Source: Sphaerochaeta halotolerans (GTDB lineage: Bacteria > Spirochaetota > Spirochaetia > Sphaerochaetales > Sphaerochaetaceae). From it: DNA of 64,000 nt. A model generated the notes under the pieces. That model worked only from the letters and a program-made list of their open reading frames with translations, was not told where the DNA came from and made no database searches. Position numbers and translations under genes: made by a program. Positions 52,530 to 62,039 of the stretch are shown one piece after another. The stretch is taken from the NCBI RefSeq assembly GCF_003429665.1, contig NZ_QUWK01000003.1, positions 124,001 through 188,000 of the forward strand. The letters are read 5' to 3'. Positions within the stretch are counted from its first letter, which is position 1. The number at the start of each line of letters is the position of its first letter.

Positions 52530-52654
52530 AGGATTCTCCTTGTGCCAGCATACAAGATTGCTCAAAAAGTGAGAAGCAGGATATAGTGAGAACAGTTTAA
52601 AGCAATCTCTTATTAAGATTAGTTCTTTTTTAATAATCAACCCACATTTAATTC

Positions 52655-52683
52655 TTGCTTTTCTCTACCAAATCACATAGGAT
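52655..52683 (+). promoter_or_regulatory. crtI promoter, leaderless geometry
   Basis: TTGCTT (52655-52660), 17 bp, TAGGAT (52678-52683), then TTTTCC and ATG 52690. No SD. Confidence 0.5.
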
Positions 52684-52689
52684 TTTTCC

Positions 52690-54165
52690 ATGAATAAGAA
52701 AGCAGTAGTCATCGGTGGAGGCTTTGGTGGCCTCAGTACAGCAGCACTCCTGGCCCGTGATGGATGGATTGTCACCTTGGTCGAGAAGAATGCCCAGCTA
52801 GGGGGAAGAGCCCGATACTGGAAAAAAGATGGATTTACCTTTGACATGGGGCCTTCCTGGTACCTCATGCCTGAAGTCTTCGAACACTACTTCACCCACT
52901 TCGAGAAAAAGCGGGAAGACTACTACGATCTTAGTCCCATTGACCCGTATTATAAGGTCTATTTTGAGGGTGGGGAAACTGCTGAACTCACCCCACGTTT
53001 TGAGGAGAACCAGAAACTCTTTGAGTCATTCGAAAAGGGTGGAGGAAAAGCCTTGAAAGCCTACATGGAGCAGTCGTCCTACAAGTATGATGTGGCCATG
53101 GGGGACTTCCTCTATCGCGAGTACAAACACATCGGGCAGTTCTTCAATAGACGGTTGATGACAGAGGGATTGCGACTTGGAGTGCTGGGAAAGCTTGACA
53201 CCTTTGTTTCAAACTATGTCAAAGATTATCGGGCGAAACAGATTCTCGAATATGCCATGGTGTTTCTGGGTACAGACCCAGCCCAGGCCCCTGCAATTTA
53301 CTCCATCATGACCCATGTTGATCTCAATCTGGGTGTATTCTTTCCCCAGAAAGGCATGGCCGGAGTTGCAGAAGGGTTTGCCTCTCTCTGTAGGGAATTG
53401 GGTGTTGAGTTGATTACCGATGCAGAGGTGCTGAAAGTACTGACTGAAGGGAACCGAGCAGTTGGGGTTGAAACCAATAAAGGAACATTCAAGGCAGATG
53501 TGGTTGTCTCTTCTGCCGATTATCACCACAGTGATACCAATCTCCTTGAAACCAAGCATCGCACGTACTCTGACTCCTATTGGGAGAAACGGGTGGTTGC
53601 CCCATCGATGTTTATTGCCTATTTGGGAATTGGTAGGGAATTGAAAGGATTTGAACACCACAATCTCTACTTTGCAAAAGACTGGGATAAGCATTTTGAT
53701 GCTATTTTCAAGAACCCTTCCTGGCCAAAAGATCCTTGTTTCTATCTCAGTTGCATCAGCAAGACAGACCCCTCTTCAGCTCCTGCTGGTTGTGAGAATG
53801 TGTTCTTGCTGGTACCAGTGGCTCCTGGCCTAGTGGATACTGAAGAGCAGCGAAACGCCTATTTTGAGCATGTAGCCGACCATGTCCAGAAAGTAACAGG
53901 AGAGGATATCAGAAAAGACCTTCTGGTAAAACGGTTGTACTCCCATCGGGACTTCATCTCTGACTACCATGCATATAAGGGAACTGCTCTTGGCCTGAGT
54001 CATACGCTGATGCAGACTGCCGTCTTCCGTCCACGCCACCAGAACAAGACTATAAAGAATCTCTATTACACTGGGCAATATACACACCCGGGGATAGGGG
54101 TGCCCATGGTGCTCATCGCCAGTGAATTGATAGCAAAGGAAATTCAGGAAACCTATGGTAGCTGA
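52690..54165 (+). CDS. crtI: CrtI-family phytoene desaturase
   Basis: 491 aa. N-terminal FAD site VIGGGFGGLSTAALLARDG, and the C-terminal family signature YYTGQYTHPGIGVPMVL. It desaturates phytoene (or a C30 analogue) toward lycopene at the membrane. It overlaps crtB by 11 nt. Start ATG 52690 is leaderless by promoter geometry. Confidence 0.93.
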   Translation: MNKKAVVIGGGFGGLSTAALLARDGWIVTLVEKNAQLGGRARYWKKDGFTFDMGPSWYLMPEVFEHYFTHFEKKREDYYDLSPIDPYYKVYFEGGETAELTPRFEENQKLFESFEKGGGKALKAYMEQSSYKYDVAMGDFLYREYKHIGQFFNRRLMTEGLRLGVLGKLDTFVSNYVKDYRAKQILEYAMVFLGTDPAQAPAIYSIMTHVDLNLGVFFPQKGMAGVAEGFASLCRELGVELITDAEVLKVLTEGNRAVGVETNKGTFKADVVVSSADYHHSDTNLLETKHRTYSDSYWEKRVVAPSMFIAYLGIGRELKGFEHHNLYFAKDWDKHFDAIFKNPSWPKDPCFYLSCISKTDPSSAPAGCENVFLLVPVAPGLVDTEEQRNAYFEHVADHVQKVTGEDIRKDLLVKRLYSHRDFISDYHAYKGTALGLSHTLMQTAVFRPRHQNKTIKNLYYTGQYTHPGIGVPMVLIASELIAKEIQETYGS

Positions 54166-54993
54166 CCGACATGAATATATATTTCGAAATGGGAGTACTA
54201 CCTATTACTTCAGCTCCCGCTTTTTCCCTCCTCAGGTACGGAGGGACGTATATGCGCTCTACGGTTTTGTTCGTGTAGCTGATAACCTGGTGGATTACCA
54301 GCCGGTTGACCCCCATCAGTTTCATGACTTTCGCTCTCTGTATGCACATTCGTTCAGTAGTGGGAAATCCAGTGGTGATGAAGTCATTGATGCATTTATT
54401 GAGTTGCAGAAACGGAAGCACTTCGATCCGGCGTGGACTGAAGCCTTCCTTGATTCCATGGAACATGACCTAAGCAAATCAACCTTTGAGACAATTGAGG
54501 ATGTACTGACCTATATCTATGGTTCAGCAGAGGTCATTGGCCTGTTCATATGGCACGAATCATGGATTTGGATGAAGCTTCCTTTCCTTATGCAGCCATG
54601 CTTGGCCGAGCGATGCAATATATAAACTTCATTCGTGATATTGCAGAGGACAATGGACTGGGAAGACGCTACCTGCCCTTATTGGACACTCCACTGGAGG
54701 CTCTGAGCGAAAAGGAAGCTAAAAAGAATCCGGAAGCTTTCTCTGCCTTTATCAGAAGAGAAATTGAGCGTTATCAGGGGTGGCAGAAGGAAGCAGCGAA
54801 AGGATATTCCTATATTCCTCGCCGCTATAGGATTCCTATCATGACTGCGACAGATATGTACTGCTGGACAGCAAGCCAGATTGCCAAGGACCCGTTTATT
54901 GTCTTCGAGAGTCAGGTCAAGCCGCCAAAATTCAGAATTTTACGAAAGGGAGTTGCCCATTTATTAGGAGTAGCCCTGTCATGTTCAATCTAA
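54155..54993 (+). pseudogene. crtB: Phytoene/squalene synthase gene with a 2-nt frameshift
   Basis: The first frame (54155 to about 54550) encodes the N-terminal half with the first Asp-rich motif DNLVD; the second frame (from 54550) continues as MARIMDLDEA with the second motif RDIAED. The join reads TTCATATGG where an uninterrupted gene would read TTCATGG, i.e. an AT duplication at 54548-54551. Read through, the product would be about 278 aa, normal for CrtB. As written, no full enzyme is made unless by recoding; sequencing error is the alternative. Confidence 0.85.
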
Positions 54994-55625
54994 AAAAGGA
55001 AGAATATCTGATCATCTATCTCCTGGTTATCTTCTATCTTGTGGGGACAATTGCCCACATCATCGATGCCACGCTTCCCCTTATGCTGCTTTTGACCCCG
55101 TACTCAATCCTCTTAACCTCTTTCACTGGGTTTTTCTTTGATGTACGAGAGGAGAACAAGCGCCTGTTACTGTGGTCTTTAATCACCTTCCAAATTACAT
55201 TGTTCCTTGAGATTGTTGGGGTGGCCACCTCGCTTGTCTTTGGTGCTTATACCTATGGGGACACCCTTGGCGTGAAGCTGCTGGGAGTTCCTCTGCTTAT
55301 TGGGATAAACTGGACCATCATCATCCTAGGAATTGCAGATGTCGTGAGACAGAAAGTCACCAACAATGCTCTTGCTGCACTGATAACTGCCTCCCTAACC
55401 GTCTTGTTTGACTATGTCATGGAACCAGTAGCCATTGCATTCGACTACTGGAATTGGACAGCCGGCTCCATTCCCCAGCAGAACTATATTGATTGGTTCG
55501 CAATAGCATTCCTCTTCTCCTATCTGTTTTTCAGGAATAACTTGCACAGTGCGAACAAGGTACCTACAATCATAGTCATGATACAGTTTTTATTTTTTCT
55601 TTCTCTACAGGTATTTGCAATATGA
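54981..55625 (+). CDS. CruF-like carotenoid biosynthesis membrane protein
   Basis: 214 aa, about six membrane segments, DUF422 family. Typical stretch: DYVMEPVAIAFDYWNW near residue 150, seen in carotenoid 1,2-hydratases (CruF/bisanhydrobacterioruberin hydratase). It begins inside the end of crtB and is coupled by ATGA to the deacetylase gene. Implies end-group hydroxylation of the pigment. Confidence 0.85.
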   Translation: MFNLKKEEYLIIYLLVIFYLVGTIAHIIDATLPLMLLLTPYSILLTSFTGFFFDVREENKRLLLWSLITFQITLFLEIVGVATSLVFGAYTYGDTLGVKLLGVPLLIGINWTIIILGIADVVRQKVTNNALAALITASLTVLFDYVMEPVAIAFDYWNWTAGSIPQQNYIDWFAIAFLFSYLFFRNNLHSANKVPTIIVMIQFLFFLSLQVFAI

Positions 55626-56473
55626 GAATAAAACTTGTGGGCGTTATTGTCCTTGTCTTCAGTATGGCCTCCCTGGTTGCAGAGCCGCAGCAGGAGCCTT
55701 CCTATGCACCCAGTATTCGCTATTGGACTGATACTCAAGGCTCTCCTCTAGCTTCAGAACACACTATCCCGCTTCGCTCGGACCCGAAGCTTCTGGTCTT
55801 GCTCTACCATAATGTGGTCTTTGGCCGCACCGGGAATGTCTACAACCGTGATTTGTACAATTTTGAGAATGACCTATCGTTCGTGAAGCGAAACTTTATG
55901 ATAACAAACTTCAAGCAGTTGCTTACCAGCTCAGATGATTCAAGGACAGACCAAGCCATCATCACCTTTGATGACGGTGACCTCTCCTTATATGCAATCG
56001 TATTCCCTCTGTTCAAGGCCTACGAATTGGAAGCTACCATCTTCTTGGTTCCCTCGTTTATCGGGAAGGTAGGCTACATGAGCTGGGATCAGGTGAGTGA
56101 GATGAGTGACTACCGAACTGCAGATGGAAAGAAACTTTTTTATTTTGAATCACATTCACAGACCCATCGTAGGATGGGAGATCTCAGTGAAGAAGAAATC
56201 ATTTGGGAGCTGCAACAATCAAAACAGACTATCGAAGAAAAAGTAGGGGAGCCTGTTACCATCTTGGCGCTCCCCTTCGGCAGCGGTGCGGGTGACGAAC
56301 GTATCATTAGTGTAGCCTATGATCTTGGGTACCAGGCAATCAGAACATCAAAACCTGAAACCCATATCCTTACCAAGCTAAATCCTTGGATGATAGGGAC
56401 CATGAATGTTGAGAACTACAGCAGTGATGTATTGGTCCAGAAGGTGCTTGCACTGATGGGAAAACGGAAATGA
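55622..56473 (+). CDS. Secreted polysaccharide deacetylase
   Basis: 283 aa with a signal peptide. NodB-type motifs: TFDDGD (metal Asp), ESHSQTHRRMG (metal His pair), LALPFGSGAG. Removes N-acetyl groups from a surface polysaccharide such as poly-GlcNAc or peptidoglycan. ATGA overlaps on both sides join it to the carotenoid and GH16 genes. Confidence 0.88.
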   Translation: MRIKLVGVIVLVFSMASLVAEPQQEPSYAPSIRYWTDTQGSPLASEHTIPLRSDPKLLVLLYHNVVFGRTGNVYNRDLYNFENDLSFVKRNFMITNFKQLLTSSDDSRTDQAIITFDDGDLSLYAIVFPLFKAYELEATIFLVPSFIGKVGYMSWDQVSEMSDYRTADGKKLFYFESHSQTHRRMGDLSEEEIIWELQQSKQTIEEKVGEPVTILALPFGSGAGDERIISVAYDLGYQAIRTSKPETHILTKLNPWMIGTMNVENYSSDVLVQKVLALMGKRK

Positions 56474-57219
56474 AAAAACAGCTATCTGTCCTCTTGCTTA
56501 GTTTTCTCTTCGTCTCTTGTGTGCTTTTTGCTGAGGAAACTACCTTGATAAAGGTAAAACCAAGAGAGCTTGCATTCGGAGGATTGCATTGGAGAACCAA
56601 GAGTAGTATCACACCTACTAGTCCCGGGCCCAACTATTTCAATGCTGATCCCTCTGCCATATGGGTAGATGACTGGGGTCTGCATCTTACGCTTAAACAA
56701 CATGGTGAGAAATGGTGGGCTACTGAAATATATACCCGGGAGAGAGTGGGGTATGGAACCTACACCTTTACCGTGGAAACAAACGCCGCTGCCTTTGATC
56801 CTCATGTTGTTGCAGGATTCTTTACGTGGGACACAGCTCCAGATGAGTACAATAGGGAGATCGACATCGAGTTTGCTGCCTGGGGGTCGCCAGACGGGAC
56901 CAAGTTTCAGTATGTCGTCCAGCCTTATACGGATCCTGAAAGAATTGAGGTGTTTGATCCTGAACTCAACGGGAATCTCACTACTCATCGTATTATCTGG
57001 ACCCCACAGGATGTCTCTTTCGCTTCCTATCATGGGGCAGTCGATCCTGATGATCCCCAGAGTGAGAATATGTTGATCAACAGATGGAGCTATCCTCAGA
57101 GTCCCAGTGAAGGAAGGGTACGATTCAGGATTAACCTATGGCTGTATCAGGGGAAAGCTCCTGTTTCTCCAGTCCATCTGGTTGTTACTTCGTTTTTGTT
57201 TGAGAAGTGGAAGCCTTGA
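56470..57219 (+). CDS. Secreted GH16-family glycoside hydrolase
   Basis: 249 aa with a signal peptide. GH16 catalytic motif EIDIEFAAWG (Glu-x-Asp-x-Glu) near residue 138-142. Substrate could be a beta-1,3- or mixed-linked glucan or a galactan; remodelling of the cell's own exopolysaccharide is possible given the neighbouring synthase. Its last 35 bp overlap the convergent GT2 gene. Confidence 0.88.
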   Translation: MKKQLSVLLLSFLFVSCVLFAEETTLIKVKPRELAFGGLHWRTKSSITPTSPGPNYFNADPSAIWVDDWGLHLTLKQHGEKWWATEIYTRERVGYGTYTFTVETNAAAFDPHVVAGFFTWDTAPDEYNREIDIEFAAWGSPDGTKFQYVVQPYTDPERIEVFDPELNGNLTTHRIIWTPQDVSFASYHGAVDPDDPQSENMLINRWSYPQSPSEGRVRFRINLWLYQGKAPVSPVHLVVTSFLFEKWKP

Positions 57220-60034
57220 ACCCAACCCTGACCTGTGCCCCCCAACCACGGTTTTTCCGCATGGCACTGAAGTAGGCAGTAACACGCAGTAAGCTGATGG
57301 TCTGCCGTATCCCGAAGTTCTCAATAATGGCCATCGCGAACAGTCTGGAAATATCCTTCCATGAATAGAGCGGCTTATCATACTCACTGATGAACACAGC
57401 TGAAAGCGAAACGAGGATCCCAAGGCCGATAGTGGAGGTAAAGAGCATCAGGGCAATCGGAAGGTTGAGCAATCCCAGAAAAGCTCCAAGTACTACAAAC
57501 AACAACCCCTGGGCTTCAATGAAAGGCCCAAGCAATTCGAAGATAAAATAATAGAGCATCCCTACCATTCCCAATCTTCCATACCGAGGATTGGCAATCA
57601 TGGAGCTATGAAAAAGCATGATGTCGATCAAGCCGCGGTGCCAACGGTTTCTCTGGCGACGTAGCACCTTCCATTTTTCAGGGACCTCAGTCCAGCAATT
57701 TGCGTTACATGCATACTGGACACGATACGGTTTGTGCTTCTCACGCATATATCTGGAGAGGCGAACCACCAACTCCATATCCTCTCCCACGGTATCCTTA
57801 TGAAACTTGCCGCTCTTGGTAAGATATCCACCGGTAGCAATGGTTCTCTCCCGATGGAAGATACCGAAAGCACCACTAATGATGAGCAATACATTCATGC
57901 TCGCCCAACCAACTCGGCCGGTCATAAAGGAACGGATATACTCAAGGCTCTGTAGCCTGGCCAGGAAGTTGTCTGGCAGTTGTACGTTATCCAGGGAACC
58001 CAACTCAACGGTACAGCCGTTGACCGGGCAGATGTTCCCTCCTGCAGCTATGCTCTCAACTGGGGTGTCCAGCATGACTGAAACCGCCTTCAGCAGGGCA
58101 TCGGGCTCAAGAAGTGAGTCTGCATCGATGCCACAGAAGAACTCCTTGGTTGAGACATTCAAGCCAAGGTTCAGGCTATCTGCCTTACCACCGTTTACCT
58201 TATCCACCACCATGAGGTTGGGTATGCTTTTGTTCGTGTAGATTCCACGTAGAGGACGGGTGGAAAGTCTCCTAGAGACCATCTTGTCCTGTTTTTCCAG
58301 GTTGTAGTATTCGATCAAGGTTTTCAGTGTACTATCCTTCGAGCCATCGTTGACCACAATCAACTCATAATCAGGGTACTGTTGGTTCAGTAAACTGTTG
58401 GTGCTTTCAATGATGTTGCTTGCCTCATTATAAGCTGGAGCAATGATGGATATAGAAGGGAGCAACCCTTTGGTAAAGAGCATTTGACCATCTTTTGCCC
58501 TCCAGAGCCGGTTCTGGATGTTGGCTGCACGGAAAGAGACTGCCAGTACTGCGAGATAGATGATGTTGATTGTTACTGAGTAGTACACTAAGAGGTAGTT
58601 GAACCGTACCACGTACAAGTTAAGTATCTCCCGGGCAGTGAGATCAACCAGGTTTGGGAGCTCTGTAACAAGGATGAGCAATGGGAAAATCAAGAGCGTA
58701 ATTACCAAGAGGAGGATGAGCATCAGTCGCTGGGGAGTTTCTTGGTGGGGGGCAGCCACCGGTCCCTTTTCACTGATAGGTTTTAGTTGGATTTTCTCAA
58801 GGATATCCGAATCAAGATACGTGATAAGCAAACCCCTTAATTTTTTTTGCCTTTTTGCACGTTGTTTGACAAGTGCAAGGATTGCCTCCTGTTTCTCATT
58901 GTCTTTAGTGGTATTGAGGTACTGTATTAAACCACTTATATGCAGTTGGTCTACCAAGGTGGAAATCAAATCGGAAAGCTGGGGTGTCAAAGGCCCCTCC
59001 TGTGATTCCAATATGTAGGAGAGCCGGTTATCCAATACTTTTGCAAGAATCTTTCGTTGCGGTACCGACTTATGTTTTACGAATCGTGTGAGTAAGAGAG
59101 AGATGAGGGAAGGATCACGTTCGCTCATTTCTGTGAGACCTTGAACCAGGTAATCATGCAATTTAGCATGGCTTGCATATACAAGCATCTCATGGATCAG
59201 TCGCTTATCCTGGAGATTTGCGTACGCTTTGATGACAAAGGGAAGTGTGTCCTGGTAATGGGGTTTCTGGAATTCAGGGACAAGCAAGCGCTTAGGAAAA
59301 TGCCTGCTGAGCGCTTTAAGTGCAGTAATTCTAACCTGCTTGTTGGAGGTTTGTGCCTGTGTGGCCAGATACTCCTTGAGCACTTCCGTTGAATAGAGTA
59401 GTGCATATTCACAAATAAGGAGGCGCATCGAAGGACTTTTCCTGTCCAATCGTCTTAGGAGATAGGGTAGCAACTGGCTTTCGTAGCTCAAGAGAAGTGA
59501 GCGGTAGCGACCAGCCATCCAGAACGTGGCGCGATGCAGCTTTGTGAGCATGATGCTTATTGCCTTCCTTTCCCGTCTACGTGCCAGACCTTGGAACAGA
59601 TAGAGTATGACCACCTGGTTTGTCTCTATCTTGAGTGCAGCAAGCATGGTTTCACGGATAAAGGGGTCCTTTGCTAGGTATCTGAGTTTTGCGGCAGCTT
59701 CAATTCTGCCTAGTACGGAGAAACTTTGCAGGCGTTTGCAAACTTTTCGAAGATAGGAAGTGGAGGTGAGATAATCATAAAATTCCTTTTCCACTATCTC
59801 ATTAAAATGTAGTGTTGGGGAAAGTTTGTTGAAAAGCCTGAGAAGATCTTTTGGCTTGAATGTATCCAGATGGAGCGTCTCGCTCTCCAGTTGCTGAAGC
59901 AATTGCTCTTCAAGAGCGTGGTCTTTCCGTTTTCCGGATGCTCGTACCAAACGGACCACCAAGGTGGCAAGCAAGAGCACCAAATCTATGGAGAGGACTG
60001 TAACTGTCAAGATTATTGCAAGTGAGCTGGACAC
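57185..60034 (-). CDS. HEAT-repeat GT2 polysaccharide synthase
   Basis: 949 aa: N-terminal membrane anchor, a ~370-residue HEAT-like helical repeat region, two membrane segments, a processive GT2 domain (about 530-790), and C-terminal membrane segments. GT motifs: APAYNEASN, VVNDGSKDS, GIDADSLLEP (DxD) and QRNRWHRG (QxxRW). This resembles cellulose/poly-GlcNAc/hyaluronan synthases, with an unusual N-terminal repeat domain. Start GTG 60034 lies 2 nt after the MBL-GGDEF gene. Confidence 0.85.
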   Translation of the reverse strand: MSSSLAIILTVTVLSIDLVLLLATLVVRLVRASGKRKDHALEEQLLQQLESETLHLDTFKPKDLLRLFNKLSPTLHFNEIVEKEFYDYLTSTSYLRKVCKRLQSFSVLGRIEAAAKLRYLAKDPFIRETMLAALKIETNQVVILYLFQGLARRRERKAISIMLTKLHRATFWMAGRYRSLLLSYESQLLPYLLRRLDRKSPSMRLLICEYALLYSTEVLKEYLATQAQTSNKQVRITALKALSRHFPKRLLVPEFQKPHYQDTLPFVIKAYANLQDKRLIHEMLVYASHAKLHDYLVQGLTEMSERDPSLISLLLTRFVKHKSVPQRKILAKVLDNRLSYILESQEGPLTPQLSDLISTLVDQLHISGLIQYLNTTKDNEKQEAILALVKQRAKRQKKLRGLLITYLDSDILEKIQLKPISEKGPVAAPHQETPQRLMLILLLVITLLIFPLLILVTELPNLVDLTAREILNLYVVRFNYLLVYYSVTINIIYLAVLAVSFRAANIQNRLWRAKDGQMLFTKGLLPSISIIAPAYNEASNIIESTNSLLNQQYPDYELIVVNDGSKDSTLKTLIEYYNLEKQDKMVSRRLSTRPLRGIYTNKSIPNLMVVDKVNGGKADSLNLGLNVSTKEFFCGIDADSLLEPDALLKAVSVMLDTPVESIAAGGNICPVNGCTVELGSLDNVQLPDNFLARLQSLEYIRSFMTGRVGWASMNVLLIISGAFGIFHRERTIATGGYLTKSGKFHKDTVGEDMELVVRLSRYMREKHKPYRVQYACNANCWTEVPEKWKVLRRQRNRWHRGLIDIMLFHSSMIANPRYGRLGMVGMLYYFIFELLGPFIEAQGLLFVVLGAFLGLLNLPIALMLFTSTIGLGILVSLSAVFISEYDKPLYSWKDISRLFAMAIIENFGIRQTISLLRVTAYFSAMRKNRGWGAQVRVGFKASTSQTKTK

Positions 60035-60035
60035 C

Positions 60036-62039
60036 TCACGCCCCCTTCTTTGCGAGTATCTCGATTAGACCAACAAGCTCATAAAGCGCAACAGGGCGGG
60101 AGAAAAAATGCACGATACCCAAGCTATGAGCTCTCTTTACACTCTGTTCTTGCTTGTTCACTGACATTAGGATAAAAGGAATCTTTCCTGCAGATGGAGT
60201 AGCAAGTAGTTGCTTCCTCAATGTGAGAGCACTGATTTTTGGAATGAGCAACTCGCAGAGAATTAGGTCAACCGGCTCTGAGAGTAATTGTTTCTTAGCT
60301 TCTAAGCCATTTGCTACGGTGAGGACACGGAATGAGCTTCTCTCCAATGTTTGTCGGATGATGTCGCGTGAAAATCCTGGGTTGTCTACGAGGAGGATGG
60401 TGAACATTGCGCTACTGCTGGAAACACTCGTTGATGTAGAGACAATTCCGCCTCCCTGTTTCTTTGCCAAGCGGGCCCTGAACAAGGTGACCTGGTTTAC
60501 CAAAAGTGCCATCTGTTCAGGATCTTGGTACAATGTCCGGGGGATTTCAGAAGAGTGAAAAAGGCCCATGGAGATATTGATGGGGACGATGAATCGGTCA
60601 TCTTCATGAATTGCATTTCTCAGCTTTGTGACACGGTTGAGGACTTCTTCCTTCCCAAGTGAGGAATAGAGGAGCGCGAAGGCGCTCCCTCCAATACGAC
60701 AAACATGTACCTGAGGTTCAACATATCCGGTTGCTAGGTCGGCAAGCAGGCGGAGTGTTTTATCCCCTTCGGTACTCCCAAAATCGAGATTGATTCGGTC
60801 TAGATTATCGATGTTCATAACACACGAGGTAATGGCCTTTTCCTCAGTGGATATACCTGAAAGCTCTCTTTGCAACCATGCTAGATAGAACTCCTGATTG
60901 TAGAGTTTTGTAATTGGGTCACGGAGCAAGTCTTCTTCAAATTTCTTGAGTTGTGTCTGGAGGAGCTGTACTTGCCTTCTGTTCTCCTCAATTTCTGTTT
61001 GTGAGCGGAACAATACAGAATTCAGGGATTCGGGAAGTGGCAAGCCATACCTCTTGCATAGGAGTTCAACAATGCTGGAAATCGAGGTAAGATACTGTAT
61101 CCCTGATTCTTGCTCGCTCAAAAAACTGAAGAATGCTTTCCAGATTGAGTCATCAGAAATGGTGCTTTTCGTAATTTTACGGAGTTTTGTATCCACGGTG
61201 AATGGGCTTTGCTTGAACACTGCCCTGATTTCTGATGCCCCATGGATGGTTATGAGACGGGTGAGAACCTGGTCGAGTAGGCTCTTGATGTCTCCCACTT
61301 CACTCAGGTTTTTTACGGGTGTCTCCAAAAAGAGTCCACAAGGTATCGTCTTGAGAGTCTTGATTGCCTCTTCAATCAATGCTTCTCGGAGAATTGAACC
61401 GTGTTGCGGACAGATCAATTCCAATGGATAGCTATCCAGAAGATCCATTGCAGATGCAAGAATGTCGTGGCTTGGCATGTAGACTTCATGGAACGCTACC
61501 ATTCCATCCAGATAATTTTCGTCAGCAAAGAGGTGCCAATCAGCGGTAATCGAACCGAACAGGTCCCCACTGACCAAAACCTGTAGCTTGGGTAGATAGC
61601 TCATGATTGCACCGGGAAAGTGAAGGTAGGGGGTAAAAATAAAGCCAATATTTGCCCCGCTCTTCATGGTATACGAGAACTGATGGTAGTTAACCTGGTA
61701 GAAGGGGCTCTTGATCCCATAGTACTGGATCAACAGGGCTGCACGCTCATGGCAACAAATGACGCCTTTGAATCCAGCTCCTTCAAAGAGAGGAATGGCC
61801 ATGCAGAGGTCAGGGTCTTGATGACTGCAGACAATTGCCTCCAGGTGTGAGATGGGAATCAGGCTTTTTACTTTCTCTATGACAATCTCTCCATCCAAGG
61901 CAGAGCCTGGATCGAACAGGACCCCTGTCTCACCCTCGATGTAGAGGTACGGGTTACATTGCAGGTACTTGTGGGTTTTTTCTGAACCAACCCAATAAAG
62001 GTTCCCAGCTACGGTGACAGGTTTGGAGAGGTCTATCAT
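60036..62039 (-). CDS. MBL-fold / GGDEF / receiver fusion protein
   Basis: 667 aa. Residues 1-250: metallo-beta-lactamase fold of the flavodiiron/ODP type (CSHQDPD, PQHGS), which may bind a di-iron centre and sense oxygen. About 385-515: GGDEF domain with a degenerate GGSAF signature. About 545-665: receiver domain whose phosphoacceptor position reads ILCELL (Glu for Asp) and whose Lys position reads SRP. So both signalling outputs look non-catalytic. ATGA overlap with the upstream gene; it leads directly into the GT2 gene. Confidence 0.82.
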   Translation of the reverse strand: MIDLSKPVTVAGNLYWVGSEKTHKYLQCNPYLYIEGETGVLFDPGSALDGEIVIEKVKSLIPISHLEAIVCSHQDPDLCMAIPLFEGAGFKGVICCHERAALLIQYYGIKSPFYQVNYHQFSYTMKSGANIGFIFTPYLHFPGAIMSYLPKLQVLVSGDLFGSITADWHLFADENYLDGMVAFHEVYMPSHDILASAMDLLDSYPLELICPQHGSILREALIEEAIKTLKTIPCGLFLETPVKNLSEVGDIKSLLDQVLTRLITIHGASEIRAVFKQSPFTVDTKLRKITKSTISDDSIWKAFFSFLSEQESGIQYLTSISSIVELLCKRYGLPLPESLNSVLFRSQTEIEENRRQVQLLQTQLKKFEEDLLRDPITKLYNQEFYLAWLQRELSGISTEEKAITSCVMNIDNLDRINLDFGSTEGDKTLRLLADLATGYVEPQVHVCRIGGSAFALLYSSLGKEEVLNRVTKLRNAIHEDDRFIVPINISMGLFHSSEIPRTLYQDPEQMALLVNQVTLFRARLAKKQGGGIVSTSTSVSSSSAMFTILLVDNPGFSRDIIRQTLERSSFRVLTVANGLEAKKQLLSEPVDLILCELLIPKISALTLRKQLLATPSAGKIPFILMSVNKQEQSVKRAHSLGIVHFFSRPVALYELVGLIEILAKKGA

